Assembly: GCA_015657535.1 (NCBI GenBank) | Contig: JADHZB010000253.1 | Location: 1-64,000 of the forward strand | From: Nephromyces sp. MM_2019 | Lineage: Eukaryota; Apicomplexa; Aconoidasida; Nephromycida | Length of the DNA: 64,000 nt | Direction: 5' to 3' | Part shown: positions 27,023-37,638 of the stretch, piece after piece | Position numbering within the stretch: the first letter of the stretch is position 1 | Layout: each line of letters starts with the position of its first letter | The notes under the pieces: generated by a model | The model's database searches: none | What the model was told of the DNA's origin: nothing | What the model saw: only the letters and a program-made list of their open reading frames with translations | Program-made: the position numbers and the translations under genes

Positions 27023-29865
27023 TTATTGGAGCATTTTACGAAATAGCGCTTTAAAAAGTTCGTAACTTCCGAATTGTAAAGCTCCGGAAGGTATAGATTT
27101 CACCAAACACACACGGAAACCCCTATAAAATGCACCGATTCCTGCAGAATTACAGGGATTACAACACAAAAATTAGAGTAAGAAAAACAAAGAATTTTGA
27201 AAACAATATGCCATACACGATAATTTGGAATAAGGGAAAAATAGATGAAACAGCAAAAAATAGCAAAGAGTAATCATAGAAATATTAAGCACACGAGTAA
27301 GGATGTGAAATATCAGCTCAAAGGACCACATCACATGTAATAAATTTGCCGTAAGCAAAAGACCAGCATATAAACTCATTAAATAAATTACCTTCGCGTG
27401 AGTAGATCTTTTTCAAGCAATCCAACGAATTCCTAATGTAAGAAGCAGTAAAAAAAGCTATAAATATAAAATGGTACTGCATGTAAAAAGAGTTATTAAC
27501 TGGCTTAACATCAATAAATAAGTGAAGCTATAATAAAAACACGCAAATTTTCGCTATACCTAACCATCCTCAAGGTAGCGAAGCTCCATGGTAATTTTTT
27601 CATATGGACTCCAGTACAAAGTATGCATTAACATATCTATTCATAGCACAGATTCAAAGAATAACATATCGTAAACACATATAGTAAAATCAAACTAGTT
27701 GAAACGGAAATGCCATTGCTTAATAACGGCTACCAAATTCCCCATTACTCATCATCGTTCCATTTTGACCACTCACAGGCATAGCCACATCATTAAACAG
27801 CCTAAAAATCCAGCACACACCCCCAGTGTCACGCAACACACCGGTAAAGGGAAGACTTCCCATCTAAACCATTACTCATCATCCTTTTTCGTACAGTATC
27901 TGCTGGGTATACAATTGCTTGGGCAGTTAGGGTGGCCATACAACCTGAAATTAAATAGTCGATTAGCTGCATTAAAAAATCAGAGAAGCAACACAAAGAA
28001 AAGAGAGAAACAGGCAAACAGTATCAGAAAAATGTTCAAGCACTTCCAGAACAAACCTGCTAAGCCATGGTATCACTATTAGAACTATGGTGCATACCCC
28101 AGGGTGAAAAAAAAGTTAAACTAAAAAACCATACCTGCCAAGCCGGAGCGCATAAATGTTTCAAGAGAGCTGCTCCTTTTCAGTGTGGTAAAATTTTCTG
28201 ATATACCGTCGTACGCTTCATTGACTCGCCTAAGGAAAAACAATTGTTCAACAGAAAAAGCGTGAAAATATTCTTAAATTTTACAGCAGAATAGGAAATA
28301 AAAAGAAACTCTTTTGCGTTATTCCCAAGTAAATTACTAAAGACAATATTCGACTATTTTTGCTCACTTTGTTTTCTAATCTATTCAAAATAACAACCTC
28401 AACACATGCTTATTGTATTAGAAGAAATACGACACCCCATGCACATCTTTGTAGATTATTTTTGCCACTCGAAAGGCCACGGCATACGGGTTTGCCAAGA
28501 TATCAAAGGAGAAAAAGATTAAAATTAGTAAAGCACAGCAGTAGGTGATGAGTGGATATATAGTCAAGTTAAAAAAATCATATGAATGCTTAGCACAACA
28601 AAGTTTCCCAACAGCTGCACTAATCCGCTTTCTTTTGGGGTGTTTACTGAAGCAGAATAAGTGTAATCAACTAGAAATCCCCCTTTCAGCTTGGGAACGT
28701 AACGGAATAAAATTTTTTTCAATAAGGAGACAGCGGCATATAGCAAAGCTGATTGCGCTTCATACCTCTTATAAATTTCATATAGGGTCATCTGGGCTGT
28801 AACATAGGTAACACCCGTACCAATCGAGATAGTACCTCCTTTGTAAAAGCCTAAAAAACCCTCACCCTTCCATATCCTCATAAAGCAGTCGTAGAAACTA
28901 TCATATCTAGTAGCTCCAAGGGATTTGACATTGACACCGAGGGAGATTCTCACGGACATGAGGTCCAAGGGAAAACAAGCAGTTTTTTGGATTAATCCAG
29001 CTCCAGCAGCGGCTGAAAGAATCTCATGAAACTTCAAACTATTAAAATTTCTTTCATTAGGCTTCCCTAAGGTAGGCCCATCTGACAAAGTCTTTCTGCT
29101 TTGCATGTGTGTATTCGCGGGGCCTGCCAAGGATGCTTTATTAGAGAAAAAACTCTTCAATGAATCATTCGTCCCAAACTTCAACGTGTACACGGCTACC
29201 GCTCGAACAAGATTCACACCGTTACCTCTCCACAAGGCTAGTACCCCTTCCTCATCGACAATCTTTTTTGCTGTCTGGTACAGACCATAATACTTGAAAT
29301 GCGGCTTATTTACGGGTGTATTTGAATGTTTGTCAACAGGGGAATTTTTAAATATTGGTAAGGGCACCACACAAGGCCCTTTGAGTAACGTAGAAAACAT
29401 TCCATCTCGTATGCTGCTGTAGACTGAAGAAAACTTGAGTGTAAGCGGGAAGTATAAAATCTGGCGAACTAAGTTAAATATTCCTGTCTTTGAAGTTAAC
29501 GCCCCGCTTGATGGTGCATAGGACCTGAACGATAAGCCATAATCATCGATTGATGCTTTTCCTGTCTTTAAAACTGGAGGTAACTCAGACACCATCCCTG
29601 GTTGATAAACTTTGCCTTTCTGAAAGCTCTCACGTTGTAATGCTTGACCATGAAACATCCCTTCTAACTGCAAAAGTAATCTGATGCGATCAAAAGGGGC
29701 ACAAACTGTCTTTGTAACTAAAGCTGAAGAGGCAGCACCAAGAAACGCATCCCACGACTTGCGTTTCTCAGCTGGCAATCCGCTAGAAGTTGTAGAAGCA
29801 GAGCCAGCGGATATTTCCACATTGGCTTCATCCTGTACCACCGCGCTAGCGCTAGCCAGCATCAT
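27023..29865 (-). CDS. Mitochondrial carrier family protein, divergent ADP/ATP-carrier-like, five exons
   Basis: Exons (minus): 29865-28766, 28229-28135, 27944-27842, 27432-27392 and 27141-27023. All have GT-AG borders in matching phase and give 485 aa. Three carrier repeats are visible. Repeat 1 has KTVCAPFDRIRLLLQ near residues 52-66. Repeat 2 has GLIQKTACFPLDLMSVR near 290-306, then GEGFLGFYKG. Repeat 3 has VYPADTVRKRMMS, then REGIGAFYRGF and a short C-terminus ending FRKMLQ. The TAVAP/ERVKLLLQ-like opening and DTVRKRMMS relate it to ADP/ATP carriers, whose hallmark is RRRMMM. It is longer than usual (about 300 aa) because of an insertion of roughly 120 residues between helix 1 and the first matrix helix. 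The 41-nt fourth exon encodes NSLDCLKKIYSRE. The protein should sit in the inner mitochondrial membrane; the exact substrate is uncertain. Confidence 0.9.
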
Positions 29866-32800
29866 AGCCAAGGGAGCTTAGAGGAAGGTAGCTAACAAAA
29901 GACAGTATCCTGCAAGTTAGGCGCGCGCCAGCGCTAGATTACAGGAACTGTTAACGGAGATTCTAATCAATACGTACCGATTTCTAAACATGGTCTAGCA
30001 GATTTCAAACTGGTAAAATTTTTGCTATGCAGTTGTGGCGAACTGTAATACAGAGCCACAGATGGAGTTGAAGCCGAAAATAAAAGCCACAAATTAGCCC
30101 GGCAGGCAAATCTGGCAGAGCATCCCAAGAAAATCAATCTAGCCTTGCAAAAACCAAGAGTAGGTGAAAAATATGCATCATGCTCGTATTTGATGTCTGA
30201 CTAGCCTGACAAGGTACGAGCTATTAGACAAACAAAAGGATTGCTATAGCTCAGGGTTTGCACGTACAAATAAACTGGGGGATGTCGCTTGATTCAGCAT
30301 ATATTGAATAGTATTCCCGAGAAAAGCCGGAACTCTCCTCAACTCCTTGATGTAAAATCTAGGACACTAATAAAGCCGTTTTAGCAATTAAAAGTTCGAA
30401 ACATTGCAGCAGCTGATGGCTTACAGACATCGAATGATCGTTTAAGCTATCATGTGTACACGCAGCGTTAAATAGCAGCTTAAAAACATACCTTCCGCCG
30501 GTTGTACTGCAAAGAATGTATTCAAAAAACTTTGCTGTATCAACCAAATGCAGGAACTTTGAAAATTCATGAGTACTCAGAAGCAAGCTGTCAACTCCAA
30601 AAACCTAAATCTCCATCTGCTATTCTACGTATTCACGTCTGCTTCTCACTGAATTTTATCGTCCTGAAATTGAAGTTACAGTAAAACGATGCATGCGCGC
30701 ATGCGTCGTATACTTCCCTTACCATTTTTGAACGAAGCGAAGTAATCCTAAATGGATACACGGAAAAGCATAGGCTTAACCTAGCCCACTGTTATAGGTT
30801 GCGGGAAGGCGCTCGGCAGAGGCACAAGACTTTCTATATACGTGTAGGGTATTTCGCCGAGGAAAGAGGTAGGCAAGGTATTGCTTTTTGAAAGACGCAT
30901 TTTTGGTGTCAAAAAAGAAAGCCAAGCTTTCCAGCCACGCGCTTACTCACTCTGGGAATAATCTGATAAGAAGTGGTTTTTGGTTGACGGGATTTCGATG
31001 ACGTAATCTATACTACTTGGTTTTGCACGTCCGCATATAATTTTCCTTAAAGAATGCCCTGCAAGCAAGCATGTCTAACGAGTCCCAAAGACGCCGTGTA
31101 GGTGCTGCAGAAGTTGGCTATAACGAGGTGTATCTGATAAAAAATCAAGGCACGAGTCAGTGCATCTAAGTTGTGTAGTATAGATCAAAAGCGGAAGCGC
31201 ACTACTTTGATGCAACTTCTGCGTTAGGTAGCCCAAAATTACCATAAGGAGCTTTTGTCTTTGCATGAAGCCTACCTGTGCTGTGCGTAGCTTGCTCCCA
31301 AGGGTACCAGATGCTTTGTCTATTTTCCGACCGCAAGTACCTGGGGTTAAACACAGCTGATAGCATCAATTGCTTTGTGTGGACTCAGGCATACGTTGGA
31401 CTTTATAGCTTGAGGAGCTACGCCGAAAAACGGCAGCGGCTACATTTTATAATTTTAAGAGATTGGTAACATATAGGTAAACAAAGCTGTCCATAGCTTA
31501 AAGAGGTAGACTTGATGATATCAATCTGCTGAGTATTCATCAAGAGAGGTTTCACGAATTTCCTGCTAGTGACCTACAAAATGAGGGTCGTTTTCTCGTA
31601 AAGTAGACACGATCCCTACGCTTCGCCTAGAGGCAGATAATACTTGCCGGTTAGATACCTAAGATTCAGCCGTAGCAGGAGCTTGCTTTCCCACTTTATC
31701 CAAATGACCTTGTGAACATTTTCACCTTAAGATTTTCATAATACCCTTAAGAGGTGAAAATATTTAAACCCTTGATGGCAGGCTTCAAGTATAGGGAGGA
31801 AATATCGCAACCCAGATGAGGAAAGGCGATAACATTAACGGCATTACTTGTAATAAAAATTTTGAAATTCCAATGGCATCATCTGTGATGCTATCACTAG
31901 GAATCTTGTATACAACAGCGCTGATTAAAAGAACCTTGCGCATTTTATCTACTTTCATCATTCTGCAGCCTAAGAGAAAGAGCGGTACGAAGGCTACCAG
32001 TTTATTCATTAGTAAAGCCTAATTTATCCGCGCTCTCTGAAAATTGACTGTCTTGCACTATTGATCGTTTTTCCTTCGAACTTATTAAAATCACTTAAAA
32101 AGCCATCACGGAGGTTGACCACTTTCAAGGTGATTACACAGCGGGGATAAAATGTGTATAGCCAGAATACTAAGTTTTACTTTCGTAGTATGATGATAAT
32201 GTGTGGGTGGCACCAGAGATCGCTAAAATAATGAAAATATTACCAACTTATATACATGGAAGCTAGTTACCACTTCTTCTGCGGTCAAATGTCATATTAG
32301 AAACATTGGTGCACGATGTCTTCACTCTTTAAGGTCATGGCATCAAGTGATTCACGGTGAAAAAACAGTAATTTACCCTTTAAAAGCATCGCAAATTCCT
32401 TGGTTCCCCCCCAGGCTTACCATGCTCATGCAGCCGAGGAATCATGATGTTTAACGAAAGCAATCTAAAGGAAATTTCACGCACTTTTTAAAGAAAGCAT
32501 ATGCTACTAGCGTTACTTCAGAGCAACAGCATCTATTTGAGAGGCTGTATTAGCACTTTATACCACTATTTCTCCGCTGCTTGTTCGTCTGCGGACCACT
32601 TTTAGTTTGTACGAAGAAATGCAGCGTTTTTCAATCAGTAGAAAGTTCAATATGATCACATGGTGATGTCCCTTTCATAGCAGATAACAATGCAAGCATT
32701 TAAAACCTTCAGAGTTCATGCTATGAAGGCTCCTTAATATCCACAAGGGGTAGCATCAGTTTAAAAAGCAAGAGCACATGCAATAGACCACAGCTAAAGA

Positions 32801-34166
32801 CAGCAGCGTGGCATGCAAGACACAGAGAGAAGGTTTGACAAGGGTTTAATTCATTACTTCTTATAGAATACAGAAAAGGCACATGACGACGATAATATCG
32901 TGCCAGTACATTATAGATGTCTGAAACCATTTAGTTTCCACTAAGAATAGGCAAAAGAATACGAGCGTTAAAAATGTTTGATATGATGGAAAATAATGAT
33001 GGTTCAAGACATGAAATAATTGCAGGAGTTAAAAGGTTGACGATTTACTTTGTAGCATATTAGCTTCAACCTGTATGCAACAGCAATTGAGTTAATCCAA
33101 AGTAAAAATCAAGGTCTTTAAGAAAACTCCATACGGAGTAGACGTGAAACACAAGGCACTAAGAGAATTATATATTATAATATATATAATTTTAACTTCC
33201 AAAGCACATTTTAGTAACACAAGCATTAAAAATTACCGCTACGAAACCCTAATCATATCAACAAGGCGATGCTTATATGCTTTTGCATTATAGCAGCGGT
33301 TTTATCTTATATGGATGGAAAAAAAACTTCAAAAAACTTCTTAAGCGTAATCAGAAAGCATCTAGAAAGTAATTAAACTGCCTGCTTGACCCCGTCTAGT
33401 GAATAAACATTAAAAAAAATAGATAGAATCAAATTTAAGCTTATAGAACTAAGGAGAGCTTCAGGCTTTACAATATTTCCATTACATACTATACTGGCAT
33501 CCTTACATAGTACTAGCGAAAAACAGCAACCATGCGTAGATTTACAGCCATGAAAAATGCCTTTTTTTTACCAAGCAATTTGAAAGGAGTACTAACAAAT
33601 AAGGGAAGAACTCAGAGGTAATTGAAGTGTTCAAGAATCTATTAGAAAATTAGCATAAAAAAAGAGCTTTAGTCCTTGGGTTTTGGCATAATGCATTCAT
33701 CCCATAAAATTGCAGCCATACATACAAAAACTTCAAACACGTGAATAATATGCACTGAATTCATATAGAGCTTTACACATCTTGCGAATCGTTAGAATAG
33801 GGCTCCCATACAAAATTCCCAGTGTGTGCATTTATTAATAGCGACATAACATAAGGGTGGTATGGTAATAATAGTTATATGAGCTTTGCAAGGCATTTGA
33901 AATCGTATTGCCATTAGAAAGAAAAGCACTACATCTTCTTTCTAAAAAAATTCAGTGCCATGAAGTGAATGATGAAATCAGCAGGCAGTTACTGGATTCT
34001 GGCTATGTTAGCCCAATTCATGCACACAAAATTTTGATTGTGTTAATATGCAGCAGCAGAAAGTTAAAAAAATAGGATAAAGCTATATAGTTTAAGTTAT
34101 TGTGACTGGAAAAAAACTTTCGGACTTAGCAGCAAAAAAAGTAGCACAAGAAAATGGCTCTTGAAA
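29866..34166. other. Gene-free stretch upstream of the carrier gene
   Basis: No gene can be supported. Short minus-strand frames (30359-30586, 31075-31266, 31785-32009) lack domains. An AT-rich near-palindrome lies at 33166-33191. A minus-strand acceptor and donor pair near 30490-30520 could belong to a 5' UTR intron of the carrier gene, but this is speculative. Confidence 0.4.
33166..33191. repeat. AT-rich inverted repeat
   Basis: A 10-nt arm AATTATATAT is followed after 6 nt by its reverse complement ATATATAATT, giving a perfect AT hairpin in intergenic DNA. Such tracts are common by chance in AT-rich genomes. Confidence 0.5.
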
Positions 34167-34543
34167 TTACTCTTTAAAAATTTTCTCCATCCCTTTTGTG
34201 TTATCACTAAATGCAGGAGAGGCTACCCAAACTCTGCATGTCAGGCGTCTTGCAGCTTTCGCATAATTTGGAAAATATTTCAAAAACACATGTTTTGAAA
34301 ATCCGTAAAATACAAGCCATGCGAATATTCCGCCAGCACCTACATGGTGTAGCAACAAGAATGATTAATCCCATAAAATAAAAGCTTCAAAACTGGCTTA
34401 TCATAGTGGGTGCGGTTATTGCCCAAATTTGCAACGGAAAGACATCTCCATGCTAACATGGGAACATCACCCTGCAACACCCAAAGCTTTTGAAAAAGAG
34501 CTCTCTGTCCTGTAAGCACCCAACTTTTCACTGTCCAAAACAT
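34167..34543 (-). CDS. Probable small membrane protein, two exons, 81 aa
   Basis: Two overlapping minus-strand frames are reconciled by a GT-AG intron. Exon 1 is 34543-34471 (ATG start, 24 codons plus one base); the intron is 34470-34340 (131 bp, with TTAAT and pyrimidines before the acceptor); exon 2 is 34339-34167. The join is phase 1 and gives 81 aa. The N-terminus is basic and amphipathic (VKSWVLTGQRALFQKL), then a hydrophobic span GAGGIFAWLVFYGF, then a basic stretch HVFLKYFPNYAKAARRL. A presequence plus one membrane helix suggests a small mitochondrial inner-membrane subunit, but I recognise no family. It lies 123 bp downstream of the next minus-strand gene. The main doubt is whether either frame is translated. 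Confidence 0.4.
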
Positions 34544-34666
34544 ACTCTTAAAAGAATTAATTGCAAATCAATCAAGTAAATTAGTTTTTCTGCCATTGTA
34601 TTGCACGCCAAGCTGCTCAAAAAGACATTGATTTTCAAACGAGGGATACCCCATAGTGCTAGCTCA

Positions 34667-34999
34667 TCACGACAGCGTATCCTGTCCCGTAGCCATCCTC
34701 ATGGCAAGATCCAGTACTTGCATGTGCTTTGAAGAAGCCTCTGCTATCATGGATGGAATATCTAAGTTGCATACTGCTTCGGATTCAGTCAACATGGACG
34801 TCTTCATCCTATTAATTTCTTCCAGTATTTCTAGAGTTTCCTTTACCATTCGAGTTAGCTGGGACGACAAGTAAAAAGCCAGTTCATCATCTATAGCAGC
34901 CCCATTTTGATACTCCCTCCGGACCCTGACAAGTTCCTTAAGAGTGAATATGCGGATCCTCATGTTGGTTTGCAGTGACGAAAGTTCGGTGGATCTCAT
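34667..34999 (-). CDS. Small helical protein of unknown function, 110 aa
   Basis: ATG at 34999 opens a frame of 110 codons ending TGA at 34667. The frame extends a few codons further upstream from a TTG, and a pyrimidine-rich run ending in AG just after the ATG could instead be a splice acceptor, so an upstream exon is possible. The product is almost wholly alpha-helical by composition: TLKELVRVRREYQNGAAIDD, then a long run of heptad-like Leu/Met/Ile (SSQLTRMVKETLEILEEINR). There is no signal peptide or membrane segment. It is transcribed away from the helical-repeat gene, with 491 bp between start codons. I do not recognise the family; a subunit of a larger complex would fit its size and helicity. 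Confidence 0.5.
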   Translation of the reverse strand: MRSTELSSLQTNMRIRIFTLKELVRVRREYQNGAAIDDELAFYLSSQLTRMVKETLEILEEINRMKTSMLTESEAVCNLDIPSMIAEASSKHMQVLDLAMRMATGQDTLS

Positions 35000-35490
35000 T
35001 AGGACGGAAAGAAAAGTAGAAAGCAAAGCTTCAAAGACCTAATAGGCGTAGACTTAGCATCTAAGGGAAGTCACAGTCTTTTTGCCAGAAAAAGCCGTAG
35101 AATATTGTGATCAGCAGCAGCAATGCTTGAAGATACCGAAAACTATGAACAGAACCGCGGCATGAGCATGTGCACCTTAGGCCTAAGAACACGAGTGCCA
35201 TGACCCAGTACAAGCGGCCATCAAAAAATATTACCGCTTCTCTTGAAATGCATATATTACGCTGAAAGTGTGAATCATAACTGATACTTTATATATCTTT
35301 GATTTTCGTCCTTTGACTTCATGTTCTGTGGAGTTGCGATCGAAATCTGCCTGGCGTTTACTTCGTACAACGCGTCTCGAACTTCCTACACTACTTTTAG
35401 TGGCGTATCTGCTGTTGCGTAAACTCCCAGTAGCAGCATTATCCCGCTAGTCCTCCTATCGATTCAAATTATGGAAAAGATCTTGATAAT
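35000..35490. promoter_or_regulatory. Divergent intergenic region, putative shared promoter
   Basis: This 491-bp gap separates the start codons of the minus-strand 110-aa gene and the plus-strand 715-aa gene. It has no open frame of note. A shared promoter is inferred only from the head-to-head layout; no specific element was recognised. Confidence 0.35.
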
Positions 35491-37638
35491 ATGTTGAGCA
35501 GATGCCACTTACAAGCATCTGGTAACTTAAATATTTTTCATAGTTTCAAATTACCAGCCATATCTTGGCATGAAGTAAAATTGATTAAAAGCTACTTTTT
35601 TTGGAGTCCTACAACTTTTTGTGCGCCCAAGGGAAATCCAGTGACTGGTTTTTATCGCATTGGGTTCTCTACAGTCCGCAGGAGAAATGGGGGGCGGCCA
35701 CCCCCCAAACGTTCCAAGGAACCCCTTGTTCCAACTTCTATTTTCAAAGAGTTGAGGGGGGTGAGAAGCGACCTTTTTTCCCCGAACAGTATTTCTGTTA
35801 AGAAGTTTATAATAATGTGCTCCGCACTACGAAAATTGATGCTGGCGAAACGAGAAGATCAGAGGGCTGATTCACCTCATTCGCAATTTTATGGTGATAA
35901 TATCTTGATGGCTGGGACCATGTACGAAGTGGGAGAAAGCAATTCAGCCAAGGCACTGGAAACAGCAAACTTCACCAGCTCGAAAAACTCCCATGTCGGT
36001 CTTTTTCCTAGAAGTCAAGCAAAAGCTGCTACTTCCTCAAAGGCAGAAAATTTTTACGCCACCTGCTTAAGTGGAGAGGAATCGCTTCCTTCCTCATCAA
36101 GTCCTCCTACGCTTCTATCTTCCTCTCTCGATACAGACTTACTGCGCCAGTATTGCACCCGAGCGACGGAGCTTGCTGGTCAGCTAAATCCTAAGCAGTG
36201 CTCTCTAATACTTAATCTATTTGCTACATGCAGTTTTATTCCTTCAGATGCTCTGCTGCAGGCTTACTCCATATCCCTGATTAAGCACATGTCTATGGCT
36301 GTCCCTCAAGACCTATCTTTGATACTGCACGCCTACGTTACTCTGGGGGTATCAGAGCATTATCCACAACTTATGGCGAAGCTCTGCGAAGAGATCCCGC
36401 ACAAGCTTCCTCATTTTATTCCTGTGCATATCTCCTCTGTTGCGCATGCGGTGAGCAAAGCAAAGTGCATAAAAAATACTTCTCAAGGTGGAATTGACAT
36501 TTATAGAGCCCTCGAACCTGAGCTCTCGGCTGAAATCAAGAGAAGAATCATCGAATTTGATGCAACATCACTGCGTGTAATTATTTGTGCTTTCAGTCGC
36601 TCGGGTTACCACGACGACCCCTCTCTTTGGAGTTCGCTCTTCAACTCTGCAAAAAATTTATACTTAGAGTTAACTTTGTGGGACAAAGTTCTAATCTGCA
36701 GTGCCATCAGCTCCATGAATTGCAGCAAAAGCAGGCAGTCAGCAATTGGTTTCGAATCTTTTGCAATGCTCCCGCGTTCTACTCAAGTTGAGGGGGTGCA
36801 ATTGGTTTCCTTTTTCAACTCAAAAATTGTGAAACAAGACCTTGCAGAACTCTCTGTTGAAAGTGTGTGTATACTTATAAACTCATTTAGAAAGCTTAGT
36901 CTTTTCTCGGCCATTCCACCGCTTTTGGTACGCCTGTGCAGTGAAAGGGTAGAGTTGAAATCCCTAGAATGTATCAATCTTACCCAGCTTATCAGTTCTA
37001 TTTCTCAGTTAATGGACGTACAGTGTAGTGAAAATCGATTCTCAGACAAGAGAATACTTGAGTGTTGTGATGTTATCATGCAATTATGTCTGCAGAGACT
37101 GCAGAAACTTTGTGATAACCCGGAGAAGATGAGCTCTCAAGGAATTGCCATTTCAGTACACTCTTTAGGAAAATTAGCTGGACATTGGGAAGTTGATGAA
37201 GCTCTGACATTGAAGCTTCAGCGGTGCATAATACGTAGATCTAAGGAATTTACTCCTCAAGGCCTTGCGATGCTAGTGAGTGGATTTACTGGAATGAAAT
37301 GGCAATCGGAAGTTCTCTACCACTGCTTAGCATCAGAGGTACTATCTAAGATAAGCATATTCGATGAAAAAAGCCTTGCCACAATACTTTCATGCTATCA
37401 CAGGCTGAGCCTCTTATCTCCAGAGTTGGAAAAAGCCCTACTTCAAGCCATCTTAACCAGGTTAGAGTGTCCCGCTAGAGGACAAAGCATGAAAAAGAGG
37501 ATTAATCGCCTGTTTGCGGAAGCATCCTACCTTAATGATAGAAAACTTAACCACGATAAAGCTGGTGAAAAGATTCAGCTTGAAGGAGTTCAGCACAATG
37601 TAGATTTGAAGATTCACCTGCATGGAATGTTGGCGTAG
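35491..37638 (+). CDS. Helical-repeat (HPR/RAP-type) mitochondrial RNA-binding-like protein, 715 aa
   Basis: A single-exon frame runs from ATG 35491 to TAG 37636-37638. The first 80 residues are poor in acid and rich in basic, Phe and Ser residues, consistent with a mitochondrial presequence. Residues about 125-220 are Ser-rich and probably disordered. From about residue 225 to 665 there are degenerate helix-turn-helix repeats of about 35-40 residues, each resembling LNPKQCSLILNLFATC, VPQDLSLILHAYVTLG, FTPQGLAMLVSGFTGM or FDEKSLATILSCYHRL. This is the heptatricopeptide style seen in the organellar RNA-binding proteins that are expanded in apicomplexans, where it often precedes a RAP domain. 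No RAP domain is visible at this C-terminus. A role in mitochondrial rRNA or mRNA stability, or in the fragmented-rRNA mitoribosome, is an inference from the family. Confidence 0.85.
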   Translation: MLSRCHLQASGNLNIFHSFKLPAISWHEVKLIKSYFFWSPTTFCAPKGNPVTGFYRIGFSTVRRRNGGRPPPKRSKEPLVPTSIFKELRGVRSDLFSPNSISVKKFIIMCSALRKLMLAKREDQRADSPHSQFYGDNILMAGTMYEVGESNSAKALETANFTSSKNSHVGLFPRSQAKAATSSKAENFYATCLSGEESLPSSSSPPTLLSSSLDTDLLRQYCTRATELAGQLNPKQCSLILNLFATCSFIPSDALLQAYSISLIKHMSMAVPQDLSLILHAYVTLGVSEHYPQLMAKLCEEIPHKLPHFIPVHISSVAHAVSKAKCIKNTSQGGIDIYRALEPELSAEIKRRIIEFDATSLRVIICAFSRSGYHDDPSLWSSLFNSAKNLYLELTLWDKVLICSAISSMNCSKSRQSAIGFESFAMLPRSTQVEGVQLVSFFNSKIVKQDLAELSVESVCILINSFRKLSLFSAIPPLLVRLCSERVELKSLECINLTQLISSISQLMDVQCSENRFSDKRILECCDVIMQLCLQRLQKLCDNPEKMSSQGIAISVHSLGKLAGHWEVDEALTLKLQRCIIRRSKEFTPQGLAMLVSGFTGMKWQSEVLYHCLASEVLSKISIFDEKSLATILSCYHRLSLLSPELEKALLQAILTRLECPARGQSMKKRINRLFAEASYLNDRKLNHDKAGEKIQLEGVQHNVDLKIHLHGMLA

